Positions 1 to 9,700 of a stretch of DNA of 37,229 bases are shown piece after piece; within the stretch, counting starts at the first letter, position 1, and each line of letters begins with the position of its first letter. The position numbers and the translations under genes are program-made. Below the pieces are notes generated by a model, which ran no database searches, was not told where the DNA came from, and saw only the letters and a program-made list of their open reading frames with translations. Source of the DNA: an uncultured Bacteroidales bacterium (GTDB lineage: Bacteria; Bacteroidota; Bacteroidia; Bacteroidales; UBA11471); contig CANQQA010000006.1 of assembly GCA_947625885.1 (NCBI GenBank), forward strand, positions 67,832 to 105,060, written 5' to 3'.

Positions 1-1860
1 CGCAAAGAGATAAAGGCGACTTACACGTTCAACGAAAAAATATATACGGCAACCCGTTGGAACGACTATATTTATTGCATTCGAACAGACAGGAACATGT
101 ATCGCTGTGCAGTCGATGATATTCCTTATGATGTGAATCATTGGGAAAAACAAGGTGTTTCATATATTAATCAGATGTTGCCGGCAGGCAACCGGTTGTT
201 GTTGCTGCACGAAAGCGGAAACGTGCTGCTTTTTTCTCCGGACGAATCGAATATTTGGCTCCGTACCGATGGAAAAGCGAAAAAAATAGAACAGACCCGA
301 GATGGATTTCTGCTGCATACGAGCGACAACAAAGTCGCGCTTTATGATACCCAAAACCGGTTTATCGGAGAAATGTCGTTCGACGATACCGGTTATAAAT
401 CAATAGATGTAACCTGCACCAATACGCAGCATGTTTTTTGGCTGGTCAGTGAAGAAGCGGTAGCGGCATTGAAATATGAAGGAAATTCTTTTCGGAAGGA
501 AAAAGAGCTTTCTTGCGACAGTTATCAAAAAGTGTACGACCCGTTTTCCATTACGATAGCCGACGGGCGGGTATATGTATCGCCGGCAGGAGTTACTTAT
601 TTGAATAATGTACAAGATGTTGCCGGATATATTTCGATTCTTGAAAACGGACAGTGGACAACGATTTATCCGCAAGATGTTCCGCATGAAAAACACCCGA
701 CGGGGACGTGGGGCAATACCTACAATGTTGTCATAGACCCGGACGACCCCGATGTCTTTTATATCGGCACATGGCTCGAAGGGTTGTACCGCTTCAAAAA
801 CAATGTGTACGACGCGCATTGGAACGATACGAACAGTCCTATCATCGGCTCTTCCAATTGGTCGTACAAGGCGGGACGTTCGGCATTCGACAAAAAAAAG
901 AATCTGTATGTAACGACTTTTTGTCCGGATTACGGTTTGGTGATGATGAAGCGGGACGGCACTTGGCTGTCGTGTCCGTACGAAGATTTGAAAAATTTGC
1001 GGAATTTGGATTATATTTTGATTCCGCAGCGATCGTCGGCAATATGGATTGTTTATTCGGCATACGATTCTTTCGTTTTTGCTTTCGATACGAACGGAAC
1101 CGATGACATCGGCGACGATAAAATTCGCCGGTTTACGACGTTTACCGACCAAAACGGAGAGCAAATCGACGGACATGTTTTTTACGAAATTGCAGAGGAT
1201 AAGAACGGGCAGCTATGGCTGGGCACCGATCGCGGACCTGTCGTGCTGACGAATCCCGACAAATACATGAGCGGCAATTTTACGTGCACTCGTATAAAGA
1301 TTGCGCGCAATGACGGCACGAATCTGGCGGATTATCTGCTGAACGACGAAGTGATACAGACAATTGCCATCGACGGCGCCAACCGTAAATGGTTCGGTAC
1401 GGCAAACTCGGGCGTCTATCTCGTGAGTGAAGACGGACAGGAAACGATTTACCATTTTACGGCGGAAAATTCGCCGCTGCCTTCCGATATTGTTTATGAT
1501 ATTGCGGTACACCCCGAGACGGGAGAGGTGTTTTTCGCCACGGCAAACGGGCTTGCCTCGTTCCGTGCGGAGGCTACCGAACCGCAGGAAGATTTTTCCG
1601 ACGTCTATGTTTATCCCAACCCCGTGCGCCCCGATTATGACGGCTACATCACCGTTACGGGCTTGCAGGAGCATTCGTTGGTGAAGATTACCGATACGGC
1701 GGGAAACCTTATTTATCAGAATTTTTCGACGGGAGGACAATTGGTGTGGGACGGTCGCACCCGCGACGGCGGACGGCTGCACAGCGGCATTTATTTGGTC
1801 TTTGCGTCGGTGAATGACGGCAAAGAGGGTACGGTGGCGAAATTCACCGTCGTGCGGTAA
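1..1860 (+). CDS. porZ: PorZ, T9SS surface attachment-complex protein (5' end off window)
   Basis: The frame is open from base 1, so the first ATG in view (97) is internal and the N-terminus lies outside the window. 619 residues are visible, and the family is usually near 780. The body has repeated beta-propeller-like blades (for example VIDPDDPDVFYIGTWLEGLY and QLWLGTDRGPVVLTNPD), like two-component-regulator propellers. The last 85 or so residues form a T9SS C-terminal domain that starts at VYPNPV, includes SGIYLV and ends KFTVVR. Known for the family: PorZ sits on the cell surface with PorU, PorV and PorQ and delivers anionic LPS to the PorU sortase so that cargo can be anchored. PorQ, its outer-membrane partner, is encoded at 34411-35445. 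The gene converges on leuS across a hairpin terminator. A different T9SS propeller protein is possible but less likely. Confidence 0.85.
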   Translation, partial: RKEIKATYTFNEKIYTATRWNDYIYCIRTDRNMYRCAVDDIPYDVNHWEKQGVSYINQMLPAGNRLLLLHESGNVLLFSPDESNIWLRTDGKAKKIEQTRDGFLLHTSDNKVALYDTQNRFIGEMSFDDTGYKSIDVTCTNTQHVFWLVSEEAVAALKYEGNSFRKEKELSCDSYQKVYDPFSITIADGRVYVSPAGVTYLNNVQDVAGYISILENGQWTTIYPQDVPHEKHPTGTWGNTYNVVIDPDDPDVFYIGTWLEGLYRFKNNVYDAHWNDTNSPIIGSSNWSYKAGRSAFDKKKNLYVTTFCPDYGLVMMKRDGTWLSCPYEDLKNLRNLDYILIPQRSSAIWIVYSAYDSFVFAFDTNGTDDIGDDKIRRFTTFTDQNGEQIDGHVFYEIAEDKNGQLWLGTDRGPVVLTNPDKYMSGNFTCTRIKIARNDGTNLADYLLNDEVIQTIAIDGANRKWFGTANSGVYLVSEDGQETIYHFTAENSPLPSDIVYDIAVHPETGEVFFATANGLASFRAEATEPQEDFSDVYVYPNPVRPDYDGYITVTGLQEHSLVKITDTAGNLIYQNFSTGGQLVWDGRTRDGGRLHSGIYLVFASVNDGKEGTVAKFTVVR

Positions 1861-1884
1861 TTCCGGTCATGTAGAAAGACATGA

Positions 1885-1915
1885 AAAATCCCGCAGGCAT
1901 TGCCTGCGGGATTTT
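1885..1915. terminator. Bidirectional terminator between porZ and leuS
   Basis: A perfect 14-bp stem (1885-1898 with 1902-1915) closes a 3-nt ATT loop. The stem has a GC-rich core and an A-tract on one flank and T-tract on the other, so it can stop transcription from both convergent genes. Confidence 0.9.
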
Positions 1916-1933
1916 CGTTTTGTATCGGGCGAA

Positions 1934-4705
1934 TTATGCGAGTACGATGTTGATGAGTTTGTCGGGGACGACGATGACTTTTCGCGGTGTCTTGCCCTCA
2001 ATCCACTTGGCGGAATTGGGGTGCGCCAATACCGCTTTTTCTATCTCCTCCCGCGACGTGCCGACCGGAAAATCGAGATTGAAGCGCGTTTTCCCATTGA
2101 AAGATACCGCGTATGTTACGTTGTCTTCTTTGAGGTATTCTTCTTCGTATTCAGGCCATTCGGCATCGCACACGGAGGTATCGTGGTCGAGAGCGTGCCA
2201 CAGCTCCTCACTCAGGTGGGGCGTGAAGGGGGTGAGCAGCACGACAATCGGTTCGAGTATCTGGCGGTTGCGGCATTTCAGCGCCGTGAGTTCGTTGACG
2301 CATATCATGAATGCGCTCACGGAGGTGTTGTACGAAAAGTTTTCGATGTCGCCGCTTACTTTCTTGATAAGTTTGTGCAGGCTTTTCAGTTCCTCTTTCG
2401 AGGGTTTGCCGTCGGTGAGGGCGAGGCTGTCGCCGTCGAAAAAGAGATTCCAGAGTTTTTTCAGAAAGCGGTGCACGCCGTCGATGCCGTTGGTGTCCCA
2501 CGGCTTGCTCTGTTCGATAGGACCGAGGAACATCTCGTAGAGGCGCAGGGTGTCGGCGCCGTAGCGTTCCACGATGTCGTCGGGATTGACGACGTTGTAC
2601 ATCGACTTCGACATTTTCTCCACCGCCCAGCCGCAGATGTAGCGGTCGTTTTCGAGAATGAACTCGGCGGTCTCGAATTCCGGACGCCAGTGTCGGAAGG
2701 CTTCGAGGTCGAGCACGTCGTTGCTGACGATGTTCACATCGACGTGTATGGGCGTGGTGTCGTATTTGTCTTTGAGGTTGTACGATACGAAAGTATTGGT
2801 GTCCTTGATACGGTACACGAAGTTGGAGCGTCCCTGTATCATGCCCTGATTGATGAGCTTCTTGAAGGGTTCGTCTTCGCAGACGACGCCCAAGTCGTAG
2901 AGAAATTTATTCCAGAAGCGGCTGTAAATCAGGTGTCCGGTGGCGTGCTCGGTGCCGCCCACATAGAGATCGACGCTGCGCCAGTAGGTGTCGGCTTCTT
3001 CCGACACGAGGGCGGCATCGTTGTGCGGGTCCATGTAGCGCAGGTAGTAAGCCGACGAGCCGGCGAAACCCGGCATCGTGCAGAGTTCGAGGGGATAGTG
3101 TTCGTCGGTCTCCCAATTTTTGGCGCGCCCCAGAGGCGGTTCGCCCTGTTCGGTCGGGAGAAATTTGTCCACGCCGGGCAGGAGAAGGGGCAGACGGCTT
3201 TCGTCGAGCATATAGGGCATATCGTCCTTGTAATATACGGGGAACGGCTCGCCCCAGTAGCGCTGGCGGCTGAATATGGCGTCGCGCAGGCGGTAATTGA
3301 CTTTGATGCGTCCGATGCCTTTTTCTTCGATAAAGGCTTTGGTGCGGGCAATGGCTTCTTTCACGGTAAGTCCGTTGAGGTCGAGTCCGTTGCCGCACGA
3401 GTTTATCATGATACCCTCTTTGGCGTCAAAGCTCTCCTGCGATACGTCGCAGCCCTCGATGAGGGGAATGATAGGCAGGTCGAAATGTTTGGCGAAAGCA
3501 TAGTCGCGGCTGTCGTGAGCCGGTACCGCCATAATGGCGCCCGTGCCGTAGCCGGCGAGTACGTAATCGCTTATCCAGATAGGTATTTCCTTGCCGTTGA
3601 GCGGATTGATGGCGTATGCGCCGGAGAATACGCCGCTGACGCTGCGGTCGGCGATGCGTTCGCGTTCGGTGCGGTGCTTGATTTGTTCGAGGTAAGCCGC
3701 CACGGCGTTTTTCTGTTCGGGGGTGGTAACCTGCTGTACGTAGTCGCTTTCGGGGGCGAGCACCATGAAAGTAACGCCGAATATCGTGTCGGCGCGGGTA
3801 GTGAAGATGGTGAAGGTTACGTCGGAGCCTACGACGTGAAATTCCATTTCGGCACCTTCGGAACGACCTATCCAGTTGCGCTGCGTCTCTTTGAGGGAGT
3901 CGCTCCAATCAATGGTATCGAGTCCGTCGAGCAGGCGTTGGGCATAAGCCGATACGCGCAGGCACCATTGGCGCATGACTTTCTGTTCTACGGGATAGCC
4001 ACCGCGCACCGACACGCCTTCGCTCACTTCGTCGTTTGCGAGGACGGTACCCAGTGCGGGGCACCAGTTCACCATCGTGTCGCCAAGGTAGGCGATGCGG
4101 TAGTTGAGCAATGTTTTCTGCTGCTCTTTTTCGCTCATGGCACACCATTCGTCGGCGGTGAAAGCGAGCGTTTCGCCGCAAGCGGCGTGGAGCCCTTCGG
4201 TGCCGGAGGTCTCGAATTTTTCGATGAGGCTGTTGATGGGGAGGGCTTTTTGTTCGGCGGTGTCGTAGTAGCTGTTGAACATCTGTATGAAAGCCCATTG
4301 CGTCCATTTGTAATATTCGGGGTCGCAGGTGCGTATTTCGCGCTCCCAGTCGAAGCAGAAGCCTATTTTATCGAGCTGCTCGCGGTAGCGGGCGATGTTT
4401 TTTTCGGTGGTAACGGCGGGGTGCTGTCCTGTCTGTATGGCGTATTGTTCGGCGGGCAGACCGTAGGCGTCGTAGCCCATGGGGTGCAGCACGTTGAAAC
4501 CTTTCAGTCGCTTGTAACGGGCATAGATGTCCGAGGCGATGTAGCCGAGCGGGTGTCCGACGTGCAGTCCGGCTCCCGACGGATAGGGGAACATATCCAG
4601 TACGTAGTATTTGGGTTTGTCGGCATCTTCCGTAACGCGGTAGGTATGCTGTTCTTTCCAGTACTGCTGCCACTTCTGCTCGATTTCTCTGAAATTGTAT
4701 TCCAT
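1934..4705 (-). CDS. leuS: Leucyl-tRNA synthetase
   Basis: Class I aminoacyl-tRNA synthetase of 923 aa, cytoplasmic, which charges tRNA-Leu. The HIGH-type motif is HVGH at residues 48-51, just after PYPSGAGL, and the KMSKS loop is at 697-701. Between them lies the CP1 editing domain (its start is recognisable in RSEGAEMEF, and it includes TTRADTIFG and [10 protein letters not shown]). An inserted leucine-specific segment precedes KMSKS. The length is usual for Bacteroidales LeuS, which is longer than the E. coli enzyme. The start MEYNFREIE is the first ATG after a TACTTTTG promoter box. Transcribed alone, ending at the terminator shared with porZ. Confidence 0.97.
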   Translation of the reverse strand: MEYNFREIEQKWQQYWKEQHTYRVTEDADKPKYYVLDMFPYPSGAGLHVGHPLGYIASDIYARYKRLKGFNVLHPMGYDAYGLPAEQYAIQTGQHPAVTTEKNIARYREQLDKIGFCFDWEREIRTCDPEYYKWTQWAFIQMFNSYYDTAEQKALPINSLIEKFETSGTEGLHAACGETLAFTADEWCAMSEKEQQKTLLNYRIAYLGDTMVNWCPALGTVLANDEVSEGVSVRGGYPVEQKVMRQWCLRVSAYAQRLLDGLDTIDWSDSLKETQRNWIGRSEGAEMEFHVVGSDVTFTIFTTRADTIFGVTFMVLAPESDYVQQVTTPEQKNAVAAYLEQIKHRTERERIADRSVSGVFSGAYAINPLNGKEIPIWISDYVLAGYGTGAIMAVPAHDSRDYAFAKHFDLPIIPLIEGCDVSQESFDAKEGIMINSCGNGLDLNGLTVKEAIARTKAFIEEKGIGRIKVNYRLRDAIFSRQRYWGEPFPVYYKDDMPYMLDESRLPLLLPGVDKFLPTEQGEPPLGRAKNWETDEHYPLELCTMPGFAGSSAYYLRYMDPHNDAALVSEEADTYWRSVDLYVGGTEHATGHLIYSRFWNKFLYDLGVVCEDEPFKKLINQGMIQGRSNFVYRIKDTNTFVSYNLKDKYDTTPIHVDVNIVSNDVLDLEAFRHWRPEFETAEFILENDRYICGWAVEKMSKSMYNVVNPDDIVERYGADTLRLYEMFLGPIEQSKPWDTNGIDGVHRFLKKLWNLFFDGDSLALTDGKPSKEELKSLHKLIKKVSGDIENFSYNTSVSAFMICVNELTALKCRNRQILEPIVVLLTPFTPHLSEELWHALDHDTSVCDAEWPEYEEEYLKEDNVTYAVSFNGKTRFNLDFPVGTSREEIEKAVLAHPNSAKWIEGKTPRKVIVVPDKLINIVLA

Positions 4706-4730
4706 CGTTTAGCGTTTTTTAGATGTGCGG

Positions 4731-4738
4731 CAAAAGTA
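4731..4738 (-). promoter_or_regulatory. leuS promoter -7 box (TACTTTTG)
   Basis: On the minus strand this reads TACTTTTG followed by CC, a match to the Bacteroides TAnnTTTG -7 element, 25 bases upstream of the leuS ATG. No convincing TTG at -33 is visible. Confidence 0.65.
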
Positions 4739-4841
4739 ATAAAAAAACCGATACGGCGATTCCTCCGGCGGAATTATCGCGCGGGAAAAATTTTTGCATA
4801 TGCCCGCTTTCGGCATCGCCGGAAACACGGATGGTGAAAAA

Positions 4842-4866
4842 GGCATGAACAACAGGCTTTCATGCC
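4842..4866. promoter_or_regulatory. Inverted repeat upstream of GH43 promoter, candidate operator
   Basis: Perfect 8-bp half-sites GGCATGAA (4842-4849) and TTCATGCC (4859-4866) are separated by 9 bases. The right half-site ends 2 bases before the -33 TTTG at 4869. This geometry suits a dimeric activator or repressor site for the orphan glycosidase gene. No regulator is encoded beside it, so the assignment is inference. Confidence 0.45.
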
Positions 4867-4868
4867 GA

Positions 4869-4900
4869 TTTGGAGATTCGGAAAGAAATGTGTATCTTTG
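4869..4900 (+). promoter_or_regulatory. GH43 promoter, Bacteroides type
   Basis: TTTG (4869-4872), 20 bases, then TATCTTTG (4893-4900) fits the phylum-specific -33/-7 consensus almost perfectly. Transcription would begin near 4906-4908. This excludes any translation start upstream of about 4906, including the TTG at 4870. Confidence 0.8.
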
Positions 4901-4917
4901 AAATAATTATGTATGAA

Positions 4918-6465
4918 ATGATGAAACGGACATTTTTTATCCTACTGTGGGCGGCAGCGTGTCTGTCATGCGCCGCACAATCGCCGGCGTGGGGCGACCA
5001 AGCCAACGGCACATACGCGAATCCGATACTGAACGCCGATTACTCCGACCCTGATGTGATACGCGTGGGCGAGAAGTATTATATGGTGTGCTCGGACTTC
5101 CACTACATCGGCATGCCGGTGCTGGAATCGGACGACATAGTGAACTGGACTATCGTGGGGCAGATATATGACCGCTTCGACTTCGAGGGCTGGGACGACA
5201 ACCGCCGCTTTGCCGGCGGCTCGTGGGCACCAGCCATACGTTACCACGACGGGCGTTTTTGGGTGTTTTTCTGCACGCCGCACGAGGGGCTGTTCATGAG
5301 TACCGCTACCGACCCGCGTGGGGAGTGGTCGCCGCTGCATCGGGTGAAGGCGGTGGAGAAGTGGGAAGACCCGTGCCCTTTTTGGGACGACGACGGACAG
5401 GCTTATCTCGGTCGCAGCCGGCACGGCGCGGGTCCTATCATCATACATAAAATGAGCGCCGACGGTACGCAGCTGCTCGACGACGGCGTTACGGTATATA
5501 CGGGTCCGGTGGCTGAGGGCACGAAAATATACAAACGCAACGGCTATTACTATATAAGCATTCCCGAAGGAGGTGTGGAGACGGGTTGGCAGACGTTGCT
5601 ACGCTCGCGCAACATTTACGGTCCCTACGAAAAACGGGTGGTGCTCGAACAGGGCGGCACGGCGGTGAACGGTCCGCATCAGGGAGCACTGGTCGATACG
5701 CCCGAGGGCGAATGGTGGTTTTATCATTTCCAATTCGTGGAGCCGATAGGGCGGGTGGTGCACTTGCAGCCTGCGCGCTGGCTGGACGACGGGTGGCTCG
5801 CTATCGGTGCCGACCAAGATATGAACGGCATCGGCGAACCGGTAACGGTGTGGACGAAGCCGCATACGGGCAAATCGCCGGCGCCGACATTGCCGCAGAC
5901 AAGCGACGACTTCGACGGAACGGCTCTCGGCGTGCAATGGCAGTATAACCACAATCCCGTGCCGCAGGCGGTCTCTCTGTCGGCGCGGAAAGGGTGGCTG
6001 CGCCTCGACGCCTTGCAAGCCGATTGTTTGAAGATGTCGCACAATATGCTTACGCAGAAGACAATGGGCTACCACTCCGAAGCGACGACACGCCTCGACG
6101 TTTCGCATCTGAGCGAGGGGCAGCGTGCCGGTCTGCTGTGCAGCGGCAACCTGTTCAACGGTGTAGGCGTGGTGCGTGAAAACGGCAAAAACTATTTCTA
6201 CATAGAGAAAAACGGAGAGACGGAACGCCTGCAACCGGTGAAGGGAAAGACCGTGTATTTGCGCGCCGTCATCGACTACCCTGCCAACGAACACCGGCTG
6301 CTGTACAGTACTGACGGCAAACGGTTCGCACAGGCAGGCGAGCCGTATGCGCTGAAATTCGGAAGTTGGAAAGGCACGCGCGTAGGGCTTTATTCGTATA
6401 ATACGACGGGCGACGGCGGCAGCGCCGATTTCGACTATTTCACTTACGCGGTCGATGACAAATAG
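4918..6465 (+). CDS. Secreted glycoside hydrolase family 43 (beta-xylosidase/arabinofuranosidase type)
   Basis: About 515 aa from ATG 4918 (4909 and 4921 are alternatives); the promoter rules out earlier starts. An N-terminal signal peptide (KRTFFILLWAAACLSCAAQ) suggests export to the periplasm or as a lipoprotein, although the lipobox is poor. The five-bladed GH43 propeller shows the expected acidic triad: base D44 in YSDPD, pKa modulator D151 in WEDP, and acid E200 in AEGTK. From about residue 330 (SDDFDGTALGVQWQYNHNP) a C-terminal beta-sandwich of the GH43_C2/DUF1349 kind follows. The architecture fits xylosidase/arabinofuranosidase subfamilies such as GH43_12, but the exact substrate cannot be read from sequence. 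No SusC/SusD pair or other glycosidase is adjacent, so it is a stand-alone gene. It has no T9SS C-terminal domain. A GC-rich hairpin without a T-tract (6466-6486) directly follows the stop. Confidence 0.9.
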   Translation: MMKRTFFILLWAAACLSCAAQSPAWGDQANGTYANPILNADYSDPDVIRVGEKYYMVCSDFHYIGMPVLESDDIVNWTIVGQIYDRFDFEGWDDNRRFAGGSWAPAIRYHDGRFWVFFCTPHEGLFMSTATDPRGEWSPLHRVKAVEKWEDPCPFWDDDGQAYLGRSRHGAGPIIIHKMSADGTQLLDDGVTVYTGPVAEGTKIYKRNGYYYISIPEGGVETGWQTLLRSRNIYGPYEKRVVLEQGGTAVNGPHQGALVDTPEGEWWFYHFQFVEPIGRVVHLQPARWLDDGWLAIGADQDMNGIGEPVTVWTKPHTGKSPAPTLPQTSDDFDGTALGVQWQYNHNPVPQAVSLSARKGWLRLDALQADCLKMSHNMLTQKTMGYHSEATTRLDVSHLSEGQRAGLLCSGNLFNGVGVVRENGKNYFYIEKNGETERLQPVKGKTVYLRAVIDYPANEHRLLYSTDGKRFAQAGEPYALKFGSWKGTRVGLYSYNTTGDGGSADFDYFTYAVDDK

Positions 6466-6532
6466 GCGGCGGTGCCCGTCCGCCGCAGAAACGGAAAATG
6501 CGTCGGCGTGAAAAATTTTTTTCGCCGGAGTG

Positions 6533-6563
6533 TTGCAGAATTGAAAATAAGGCATTACTTTTG
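6533..6563 (+). promoter_or_regulatory. tRNA-Asn promoter
   Basis: TTG (6533-6535), 20 bases, then TACTTTTG (6556-6563), about 26 bases before the mature tRNA 5' end. Good match in sequence and spacing to the Bacteroidota consensus. Confidence 0.75.
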
Positions 6564-6589
6564 CCCCTGCATTTTTAGAAATGTTACCT

Positions 6590-6663
6590 TCTTCAGTAGC
6601 TCAGTCGGTTAGAGCATCTGACTGTTAATCAGAGGGTCGTAGGTTCAAGTCCTACCTGAAGAG
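6590..6663 (+). tRNA. tRNA-Asn (GTT)
   Basis: A 74-nt cloverleaf. The acceptor TCTTCAG (6590-6596) pairs perfectly with CTGAAGA (6656-6662), and the discriminator is G at 6663. The D-stem is GCTC/GAGC. The anticodon stem is TCTGA/TCAGA with loop CTGTTAA, anticodon GTT. The T-stem is GTAGG/CCTAC with loop TTCAAGT. CCA is not encoded, as is common in this phylum. It has its own promoter and terminator, so it is a single-gene unit. Confidence 0.97.
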
Positions 6664-6668
6664 CGCCG

Positions 6669-6710
6669 AAAGCGGCTCGACTGTCGAAAGTCGGGTCGCT
6701 TTTGTTTTGT
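6669..6710 (+). terminator. Terminator after tRNA-Asn
   Basis: A 13-bp stem (6669-6681 with 6690-6702, two G-T wobbles) and an 8-nt loop, followed by a T-rich tail to about 6710. It lies 5 bases after the tRNA and just beyond the sprA stop codon, so it may also slow convergent sprA transcription. Confidence 0.75.
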
Positions 6711-6724
6711 CTTGGCGGTGCGCA

Positions 6725-9700
6725 TCAACGGGCAAGGTCGAGCTTGATGCTGATGCCGATGTCGCTGTTGAGCATGGGGTAGCTGCTCGACGAAATGAGC
6801 GGCGTGGTGATTTGCAGGTCGTAATAGGCTTCGAGGGAGATGTAACGGCTTACTTTGTATTCGGCGGAGTATTTCATGGCAATCGCCTTGTTGCCGGCGG
6901 TGGCTTGGGTGTAGTCCTGCTCGATGCGGCGAATGAGCGAGTGGGTCTTTTTGAAAGAGAAGTCGCCGCGCAGGTTGATGTCGTTGCTGAACGTGCCCTG
7001 CTTGCCGCCATTCCCTTTGGAAAATCCTTTCAGGTTGGTAATCTTGTAGCCGACGCCTATGGTGAAATCCTGCGTAATGGCTTCGACGAGCTGCACTGCC
7101 GAAATGCTCAGATTGAGATTGCGGGTGTTTTTGTAGGAGAGGCTGCCCGAAATGTTGTTCGTCGTCGTGAAATCGACGCCCAGCAGCGGCGCGAAACTCT
7201 CGGTGATGCTGACGGAGGAGATGTCGAACGGCGAGGAGGGTACGGGCAGTCCCGTTTGCGAATCTTTGACGAAGCCCCTGTCGCCGCCGATACCCGCCCA
7301 GTTGAGGAACGAGGAGAAACTGCCCACGTTGTAGGTGCATTTGTAGGCGTGCGACAAAATGAAACTCTTGAAAACTTTCTGCATTTTTTTCAGTTTTGCC
7401 AGTCCGTCGTAGGTGATTTTCCAATTCGGAATCAGGTATTTCCACGAGGGAAATGCCGACAGCTCCACATTATCGACGCTCTTGCCGGTGTAGGCGGCGA
7501 TGAAAGCGGGAATCAGCACGTCCGCCGAACTCGGATTGATGCCGCCGTTGGTCGCGTTGTAGGGTTGCCCCGCAAGGTGTGCCCGTTCGGTGAAATCGGT
7601 GGCGGGATAACGGGTGTTGCTGTATTCGTTTTCGAGCCGTTGCGTAATGATTTTCCGGTTTTCGAGGAAGCGGTCGAAGGCATCGGAGCGGTAACCGTCG
7701 TCGGGCGAGAGCCGCCGCATCGACGTGGCAATGGCGGCGTGCGTCATAGTGAAGCTGCCGCCCTGTATCGCAGGCATGTCGTCGTACATGAAATAAATCT
7801 GGTTGTTGCGGCTGTGGCTTCGCGTGATGTTGAGCGTTATTTTGAGGTTTTTTGCCGGTTCCAGTACGATGTCGGCTTTCATGTCGTTGGTCGTGTTGTG
7901 TATGGCGGGACTCACGAGCGAGGAGTCTTGGGTCAGCAGCCAGTTTCGCTCCACCGATTTGCGTATGAAATCGGGGCGCACGGTGGCGAAGGCAAATCCC
8001 AGTCCGGGTGCAAATGTGCTGTAATCGTTCGACTGCCCGAACATGGCGCCGACGGAAGGCTCGAACGAGGGCAGCGTCATGGCGCGGGTGTTGCTGTATT
8101 GCACGCTGACGCTGCGCAGCATCATGGCAAACCGAGTGGCATACTGTCCGAATTTGTACCATTTGTTGTCGTCTTTTCTCTTTCCGGGCAGTACGGTAAC
8201 GGTGATTCGTTCGCTGCCCCGATTTTCGATGCAGATGGTGTTGGCATCGACGACTTTGTATTTAATCGGGAATTTTTCCCGATTGCGCACGGCGGTTACG
8301 ACCGGCTTTTTGCTGTCGAGATTGTGGCGGAGTATCGTCGTCGTGTCGCGGTTCAGAGAGATTACTTTTTGGAATCGGTCGTTCTGCTTTTGCTGTGTTC
8401 GGCTGCCCCGACCGCTGCTTGCAAATTTCTGATTGACGGTTTTGAGGTATTTCGATTTGTTGTAAAGCGTTTCAAAGTTGAACCGACTCGATATGGAGAG
8501 GCGCCCTTGATTGCTGATGTTGTTGCCCACGTTGGTGGAGTCGTCGATGACGGCGCCGTGCTCCCAGTTGTAGGAGGCATTGTAGCTGGCGGAAAGGGTT
8601 ATCCAGTTGAAAGCCGGCATGACATTGAGCGGTACGTTGAAGGTGGCGCTGAAATTCTGCTGGTAGTCCCACGGTGTGCCGAAGTGGCGCAGGCTGTTTT
8701 TCAACGAATCTTTCCATAAGGTGTATTCATCGGCAAAGAGGCGTTTGTTTACGGCGCCGGGGAGCTCCTCCACGCGGGCATTGGTGCCGGTGGAAAGGTT
8801 CATGGAGAGGCTTTCTATCAAATTCCATTGTATGGAAAATTGCCGGTCCCATAGGAAACTTTTGCTGACCGATACGGGCAGCACGATGTCGTCGTTGTCG
8901 ATGCTGCGCAATTGCTGTTCGTAGTAATAGCGCGACATGCTCGTGCCGAACGAGATATTGTTGGGCAGATAGTTGATGCCGAGTTTCTTTACGATAGCGA
9001 GGCGTTTCGAGGTCGATTTTATTTTTCCGAACGGTTTCCATGCCTTGAATACGGGTGAATAGCTGTAAACGACGTTGCCGTTGTAGGTATCGGTGTTCTC
9101 GTAAGCGGTGGTGGGGTCGTTTTCGTGCTGTTTGTTCTGCGAGTAGCTGAATGTGAAGTTGCCCGGGTCGTAAGGCATCGGATTTTTGCTTTTTATATCG
9201 ACCTTGAATCCGGAGATGCTGAAACTCTTGTTTGTCGATTGCGTAACCGCCAGCCGCTTTATGGAGTCGCGCTCGGCATTGTCGATAGCGGCGGCGATGG
9301 CATCGGAAAATTTGATATCCTGATCGAGCGGATTGTATTTGGGCAGCGTTTTTTCCAACGAATAGGAGTAGTAAACGGGCGCTTTGATTTTCGCTTTTTC
9401 CCCGAAAAAGCGTCCGACATCGACCATGGCGGCGAAGTTGTATTGGTAGAGGTCGTCGAGCCGGCGGTCGTTCAGGCTCTGGTCTATGCCGCCGAATCCG
9501 GTCGTCTCCACCTGCCCGCTCATATTAAGGGAGCCGATGTCGGAGACGGCGAGGTTCAGGCTTCCCTTGGTTGCCCAGCCACCCTCTTCGTTGAAGCCTT
9601 TCAGGCGCAATTCGTTTATCCATACCGTAACATCTTTGGTACGACCGGAATTGTTGCGCACACCGATGAGAATGGTTTTTACATTCGACAGCGAGGGGTT

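Noticed and set aside
1814-4837. A reading frame of about 1000 codons antisense to leuS
   Set aside because: It mirrors leuS codon bias (few stops on the opposite strand), begins inside porZ, runs through two terminator arms and promoters, and has no recognisable domain.
4870-4908. TTG at 4870 as the GH43 start
   Set aside because: It overlaps the -33 box and precedes the -7 box, so it would not be in the mRNA; it would also bury the signal peptide.
6466-6486. GC-rich 7-bp hairpin after GH43 as a rho-independent terminator
   Set aside because: No T-tract follows; noted only as a hairpin.
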